From positions 124,001 to 188,000 of the forward strand of contig KN817533.1 in NCBI GenBank assembly GCA_000827495.1: a stretch of DNA of 64,000 bases, read 5' to 3'. Positions 58,349 to 64,000 of the stretch are shown here, in pieces; positions within the stretch are counted from its first letter, which is position 1, and each line of letters starts with the position of its first letter. A program made the position numbers and the translations under genes. The notes beneath the pieces are model-generated. The model searched no databases, was not told the DNA's origin, and saw only the letters and a list, made by a program, of their open reading frames with translations. The DNA is from Hypholoma sublateritium FD-334 SS-4 (taxonomy: Eukaryota; Basidiomycota; Agaricomycetes; Agaricales; Strophariaceae).

Positions 58349-59284
58349 AGGGGATTTTTGATAATTAGGAAGACTGAAGTATGTCAAACAAAATGGATTA
58401 ATTGTGTATACCAAATAGTACTGAGGTACTGGGCTTTGTCCTGGTGTCCTTTGTGCAGTCTGAATGTGTGTGCCCGACGAAGAGTCGCCGAGGAGTTGTC
58501 CGAGCTATGGCTATCCGTCTGCAGATTTGGAGACATGTGCCTTCATGAAGCAAAATTCTCGCTGAAAAAACTCTGAGAGAAAATTTCAGGGTGGATCAAG
58601 AGATGGATTCTGATAAAACCCTATATGTGTCCTTTCTCTGCCACTTCTCGAATTTGAATATGGCGATCTTCTTGAGGCCTGCTCCGGAGTTCTCACCATG
58701 GATCACATTCCATTCATGATATCGGTTTCCACGAATAAAACAACTTGACATTTGAATGCGGGCCAAATCCAACTCAGATCCGATGCAAAATCGTCCACTC
58801 TGGCCCCTATCTACTCGTCAATACTAGGAAAATCTGATAAGCCTTTGTGATTAGATGACTATGTCGGGTCAACATGGCCACAAGGACTTGACAAGCCTGA
58901 GGACGACCAAAAAAAGATCAACTTCATGTCCGATTTCAGTTTCCTCTTTGAGATGCCTCGCTCTTCACATTATCCCACCACTACAACCGCTCTAATGGAG
59001 TCTCTTCTCTCGTGAATAGGCCTTGGAAATCATCACAAATGTCTTCTTTGTATATCTCAAAACCTACGCAGGCTTATTTGCTTCAAAATAACCGAGGTTT
59101 ACCGCAAGGGACGAGATTATCTTTTGTCTCAATCTGTTGATTGGTCTGTCTTGTCTTCACCAAATTAGCACCGCACAATCCGAGCAGCAGGTAAGGGAGA
59201 GCCAACAACGGCGCAATATACTTCAACGATAATTGTAAAGGCTTTCTTTAGACGCTCGCCCGTGACTAGATCTCCTGGTCGAAC
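58349..59284. other. Spacer between the secreted peptide and arrestin genes
   Basis: No convincing coding frame; a forward frame at 58358-58576 is short and unrecognised. It holds the 3' end of the peptide gene and the promoter of the arrestin gene. Confidence 0.45.
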
Positions 59285-62200
59285 ATGGCGTCTGTTCAAG
59301 CCTTACCGCCCATGAACTCCCAACCTCATCACTCCAAAGTCAAGGTGTCCATAACCCTGGCGGATTCAAGCTTTGTTGCAGGAGCACACGTCGGGGGCAA
59401 GCTAGAGATGGAGTGTAGAGCGGACAGAGGGCTCGGAATAGGGATCATGATGATTGAGCTCTTCGCCATCCAGGGTACGTCTGTTCAATCTTGCTCGCAG
59501 CCACAGAAAACCAACCCAGCGTTTTATTCGCAGAATTATCGTCCAGAGACCATTCTGCGACGTCGACATTTCTTCATAGCTGCCGCCTTTTCCAGGGCCC
59601 AACTCTCCCACCGTCGAACGCCGTTCAGGCCCATCCTATGCCCGGAGACCCTCCTCTGCCCCAACATTACTATCAGGCGCGTAGAGGACATTCTACATTC
59701 TTATTTCACATTCCTATACCTGCTACATCTCCGTCGTCTATATCTTTTGGATCCGGATTGGCCAAAGTCCATTATGAACTCCGTGCAAGTGTCGGTGTTT
59801 TCTGGAAAAACGAGAAGCGGCTCGTGGTGGACAAACGATCTATCGACGTGGTCGAGTCATATCCGTTTGTCGAAACTCTTATGGGCAAGGTTCCAGAAGC
59901 CATCGTTGTCGGCGAAAACGGCAAACTGTGGATGCAGGGGAAATTGGTTGGCAATGTGATTGTCGCTGGTGACAGTGCTTGTTTGGAACTTCAAGTAAAA
60001 AATCATACAGCTAAGAAGGTGCGCTTTTCTTTTTGGTACCTTTTCTAGCCGCTAAAATTGTTTAGAACACCGGATTGACCTTGACTTTGACGCGCACACT
60101 CTATCTTCCCGGCTCTGCTGCTGCACCAGTGCATATTTCAGACACCCTAATTACTGTACCATTCCGCGGGCCCGAGTATATCATACCCCCAGGAGCGGAA
60201 GGTGTAGCTAATTTGGTATTTGATGTCCCAAAGCATGCGAGGGGAATCAGAGGAGGCACTTTAGACGGCGAAGAACTCGAGGGAGGCGACGGAGTACGTC
60301 GCACCGACTCTCTATTCGAGATCAGATGCAAGGTGGAGGTGAAATTAACGATGGGCATGGGCAGGTACGTGCACGCATTTACTTCTGACGTCAGTTTTTA
60401 TATCTGCACCCCTTTTTAGCAAAGACGTTTTGCTTGAAATTCCAGTCGAAGTTGTTCACCCAATCGCTCTTCCTTCCCCCGAAGAACTTCCAGGTCCATT
60501 TTCGCAGCCTTACTTGCCGTCGGAACCCATGGCCAGTCCCATATCATATCATGACTACAATCCTTATTATGCGTCCCCACCAGCACCGCTACCAGTCCCA
60601 TATGTCGATCCCGTTCAGAATCAAGTATGGATGCCACCACCGATATCCACTCATACACCTCTAGGATACCCATACCTGTCGCACTCGCCGGCTCCGCCAG
60701 ATCCATATCAACAGCCCTGGTCACCACATGCGTTCTATGGCGCCTCACCATATCTGGTCCCTCAACAAAATTTGTTCCCCCCTTCTGATCCTACAGGTGG
60801 CTATCTGCATCGTCCGTCAAGTGCTGGGCCCGTCGCGTCAGTGTCGCAGGTACCGTTACCCACAATACCGGGCCTGCCTGCTTCGTCACATCCACCATAT
60901 GTCCTGCCTTTGCCGCAGATTCAAAACCCGGTTTCGGACGAGGTACTGGAGCCGCAGGCAGGCAAAGGCGAGCGCGCACTTCGCGTCACACAGCATCTGC
61001 GCCTCTCGTCTCGGAACCGGTCTGTTTCCCCACAGAGCCACAGATATCCACTACCAGCCGCCGTCGAGAACCAAGCATACGAACCAATTGCATCCGATTA
61101 TCCGGCGTTTGCAACACCCAGTCGCGTCCCTATGGCCCCGTCTACACCTGAGGCTAAGCTGCTTCATTCTCCCAGGCCGCAACTTACGCCCAAGCATTCA
61201 TTCACACGCGACCCCGTATTAGGGGCGACCAGCAAGAGCGAGCGGGTCGAAGAGCTTGAGATGATGGCAGACGCAGTCAACCGGAGGAGTCGTGACTTGT
61301 CGAACGATTTGCCCAAGGAGATGGCAGACCTCTTCAGCTCTGCCATCGCGGTCAAGGCTCAGGATATGCCCGTGCCTGCCGGCTCCAACCTCAACAAGAC
61401 CTTACCCGGTCCGCCGGTCCCATCAGGGAAGCCGCTGCTCATGCCGCCCAGCCGTGCTCGCGCCGACGTGTACTTCACAGAGAAGAGCGATGCACTGGCG
61501 GAGACGGCGCCGCTGCCCTCAGATCAGACACCGCCGACGCCTGCGCTGCTAGCGGTGCTGCCGTCGCGCCACCGTGACGTTCCCCAGACGGAGAGCGGGC
61601 TCGACGCGCTCGAGCGACGCCTGCTCGCGGAGGTCGGTACCCGAAAGATTGACGTCCACCCAGCAGTTGTGGATGTGCGCAGCGTGGCGCCGATCGAGAC
61701 CATTGGCCTGACGCCGCCAACGCGCAGCACGGCGGTGCGCATCCCGCAGAAGAGCCCAGAGCCACTGCACGACTCGGCGATCTCGAGCCTGACGCTAGCT
61801 GGCGGGCTCGTGGGCGACGACTCAGACGGCGAGTTCGACGGACGCACGCACCGCGCTGGGCGGTCGCGCGCGGGGTCGAGCGAGGGCCACGATGAAGCGC
61901 GCGGCGGGCTGCACATGCACATGCGCGGGCGGGCGCAGGGCACCACGCCGACGAAGATGGAGCGCGAGAAGGGGCGCGAAGAGCGGGGCATGGAGGAGGC
62001 AGAACGGTTGAAGGAGAAGGGCAAGGAGGGAAAGACCAGCGGAAAGAAGAAAGACCGTGCCACGACGAAGTCGTCTGCGAAAGGACGCGTTGCTGCGTGG
62101 CTTGGCGGCATCGATCCCGATGTGCCACCGCAGGAGCAGGTGATTCCGCCTAGTCCGAGCGTCCTGCGCGATCCACTGGAGACGTTCGATGCCGAGGATG

Positions 62201-63603
62201 GCACTCCTCAACCACAATTTCCGCCCATCGTGGACCCATGGGCCTCCCTCACCATGGAAGCTAGACCACCGGCCGACGCGCCTGCACCGCCCAACCCTCG
62301 CTCCTCAGGCTTCGTCCCTATTGCAACGCTTAAAAGGAGCAGTATCCAGGCACCCCCGCTCCTGTTACGGGATGTATCTGTGTCGCAGGAAGCAAAACGC
62401 ATCCAGGATATCTGGTCATCAGGATCACCGCCTGCGGTGCACGCAGTACCCAAAACACCACTTGCGATCACACCGGTTGCCCCACCGATGTCGATCAGGA
62501 CAGACCGCGGGGTATCGCCGCCCTCTTCTAAACCCATCACAGGCGGGATAGCGTCGTCAAACCCTCAGCCGCCCAGGCCTCTCTCGTACTCAGCCGCGGC
62601 CCGAAGCAAGCCAAAAACACCAGAACCAGTACGCATGCGAGCGAAGTCGCCCCCACCACCGCCGCTCCCAAATAAATCAGCCGCGCCGCCGCTAGGAAGA
62701 GGCCGCGTCCACGCGGCGTTCCCACCTCCCAAGCCCATCGATCTCGAAGTCAAATACGATATCCGCTCCGCGCGCGGTGGGCGCGGGGGCAAGGTGACGG
62801 CGGTTGCGAATTTGTGGTCGTCTGGTGCCATCGCAAACGACGCGAAAGGGAAGGAATCTGCGCCCGCGCCACGTCGCGCGCATGGGGTCGCGGACGTCAG
62901 CGCTCAACCGACGGTGCCGCCCAAGCCTGCGCGCCCGCAGCGCAAGCTGTTCTCAGCCGCGGTGATGACGCCTGCACCGCCCCGACAGGCGCCGCCCCCA
63001 ACCGCGTCTGGTTCTGCAGCTGCCGTGAGCAACACCCCGCCACGCCCTCGCCAGGAAGCGCAGAAGCGCCCGGACTCTCGCACGCTGTTCGGCCAGGGAA
63101 AGCCGTCGCCTCGCGTGAGCCCGGGCCCAAGCCCGCGGAAGGCGGTATCGACCAACGCGCTCTCGACGCAGGCAGGTGATGTGCGCGCGGTGAAGGCGGG
63201 ACACTCGGCCGAGGTGTTAGCGCTCGCGCGGCCCGCGACAGCGATGGCGATGGCGAAGCGTAACGCGAACGGGGGCGCTCCCGTGCCGCGGGGGCTTGCT
63301 GCGCCGGGCGCGCGCACGGCGCCGGTTGTGAAGGGCGCTTCGGACCCTGCGGTGGTGTCTTCCTCGCACGCCGTGCCAACGCTCTCGACAACGGCGTCGC
63401 TTGCGCGCCCGCAGCGGCCTGCCGCGCAGAAGCTGGGAGATGCAGCCCCGTTCTCGGCGTCAGGGCTTGTGGAGGCGGTAAGCCCAGCTGACGGTGCGCG
63501 CCCTGCGTCACCTAGCAAGCGTGTCGACCTGGCGTTTGGACAAGCGCGGCTAAGGGATCTTATCAAGAAATATCAGGGGCAAGGCCAGAAGTCCGAGTCA
63601 TAG
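59285..63603 (+). CDS. Arrestin-fold protein with long disordered C-terminus (alpha-arrestin/ART-like)
   Basis: Alpha-arrestins of fungi are adaptors that bring Rsp5-type ubiquitin ligases to membrane transporters and receptors for endocytosis. Four exons (59285-59474, 59534-60018, 60066-60364, 60420-63603) give 1385 residues. The arrestin N-lobe begins KVSITLADSSFVAGAHVGGK and includes LGIGIMMIELFAIQ, FLFHIPIPATSPSSISF and KVHYELRASVGVFW. The C-lobe includes CLELQVKNHTAKKNTGLTL, LITVPFRGPEYIIPPGAEG and LLEIPVEVVHPIALPSP. The remaining ~1000 residues are low complexity, rich in Pro, Ser and Ala, with a charged Glu/Lys stretch (about 61950-62080). PPxY-like pieces such as SPPAPLPVPY occur early in the tail, but I did not confirm a canonical PPxY ligase-binding motif, so the ART role is inference. 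Confidence 0.85.
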
Positions 63604-64000
63604 GGAAGGCGAACTGCGTTTATTCATTTTGTCTATCTTAACCTCATAACATCCTGCAATGTGCTTTTATCCACTATCATTCGGTTTATCCTTCATTCTG
63701 AGTCTGTTCATTTCGGTTTTACCTCTTTTGCATGTCTTGTTGCCACAGCCATTTTTTGGATTGTATGTAATGAACTTTATGACAAATGTAATGCCTGTTC
63801 TCATTTTCCAAGTCGTAATTAGGGACATAAGCACCAAGGTCAGTTGCTTTCAGCATAAGGTGGTAAGAGAATACGTATGTGGCGTTGAACACGTGGAGAG
63901 TATTAATAGGGTGGTGGTAGTGGTAATACAACAATGGATAGAGGATGAAGTCTATGTGCCATGTACACTATACAATACATATATCCAAAAGGAAGATTAA
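63604..64000. other. Region downstream of the arrestin gene
   Basis: AT-rich sequence. A T-rich forward frame (63659 to the window edge) has a hydrophobic start but no recognisable domain. The downstream gene, if any, lies beyond the window. Confidence 0.35.

Noticed and set aside
1..64000. CRISPR arrays, bacterial operons or rRNA genes
   Set aside because: No regularly spaced identical repeats, no ribosomal RNA sequence recognised, and all genes are intron-bearing and eukaryotic.

Overview
This is genomic DNA from a filamentous fungus, most likely a mushroom-forming basidiomycete (Agaricomycetes). Genes are broken by many short GT-AG introns of roughly 45-70 bases, and the gene types fit: a BTB/POZ protein, a caspase-domain protein, a fungal SPX phosphate transporter, an APSES transcription factor and secreted lectins. 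I rebuilt the gene models by joining open frames across splice sites that keep the phase and restore recognisable protein families. For PTPA, ornithine decarboxylase, the APSES factor, the caspase protein, the lectin protein, the TBC protein, SdhC, Maf, Hus1, the small secreted peptide and the arrestin, the summed exon lengths come out as whole codons.

Layout. 0.1-4.8 kb: Ku70 (minus) and the PP2A activator PTPA (plus) diverge from a 286-base promoter. 4.8-25.1 kb: a visibly GC- and CpG-rich block, mostly without genes, holding only ornithine decarboxylase (13.2-15.1 kb) and an APSES-domain regulator (20.8-22.9 kb). It is full of diverged local repeats and carries a well-delimited 620-bp hAT-type non-autonomous transposon. 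25.2-28.7 kb: an SPX/SLC13-type phosphate transporter. 29.5-30.2 kb: a broken copy of HUS1. 30.4-31.6 kb: a BTB protein. 33.0-35.6 kb: a caspase-domain protein. 36.2-38.2 kb: a degenerate element with terminal inverted repeats that holds every ambiguous base of the window. 38.9-41.5 kb: formamidase. 42.1-44.2 kb: a TPR protein. 45.4-47.2 kb: a secreted ricin-B-type lectin fused to an unrecognised domain. 47.5-51.4 kb: a TBC Rab-GAP. 51.8-55.1 kb: SdhC, mitochondrial ribosomal protein uL30m and a Maf pyrophosphatase. 55.9-57.1 kb: intact HUS1. 58.0-58.3 kb: a small secreted six-cysteine peptide. 59.3-63.6 kb: a large arrestin-fold protein.

The genes do not form a pathway cluster; most are housekeeping. 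Links worth noting are two DNA-damage genes (KU70 and HUS1, plus the dead HUS1 copy), both with an ACGCGT box upstream; two mitochondrial genes side by side; and a Pho4-type CACGTG box upstream of the phosphate transporter. The most novel leads are the six-cysteine secreted peptide, the GC-rich block with its repeats, the hAT MITE, the TIR element and the lectin fusion.
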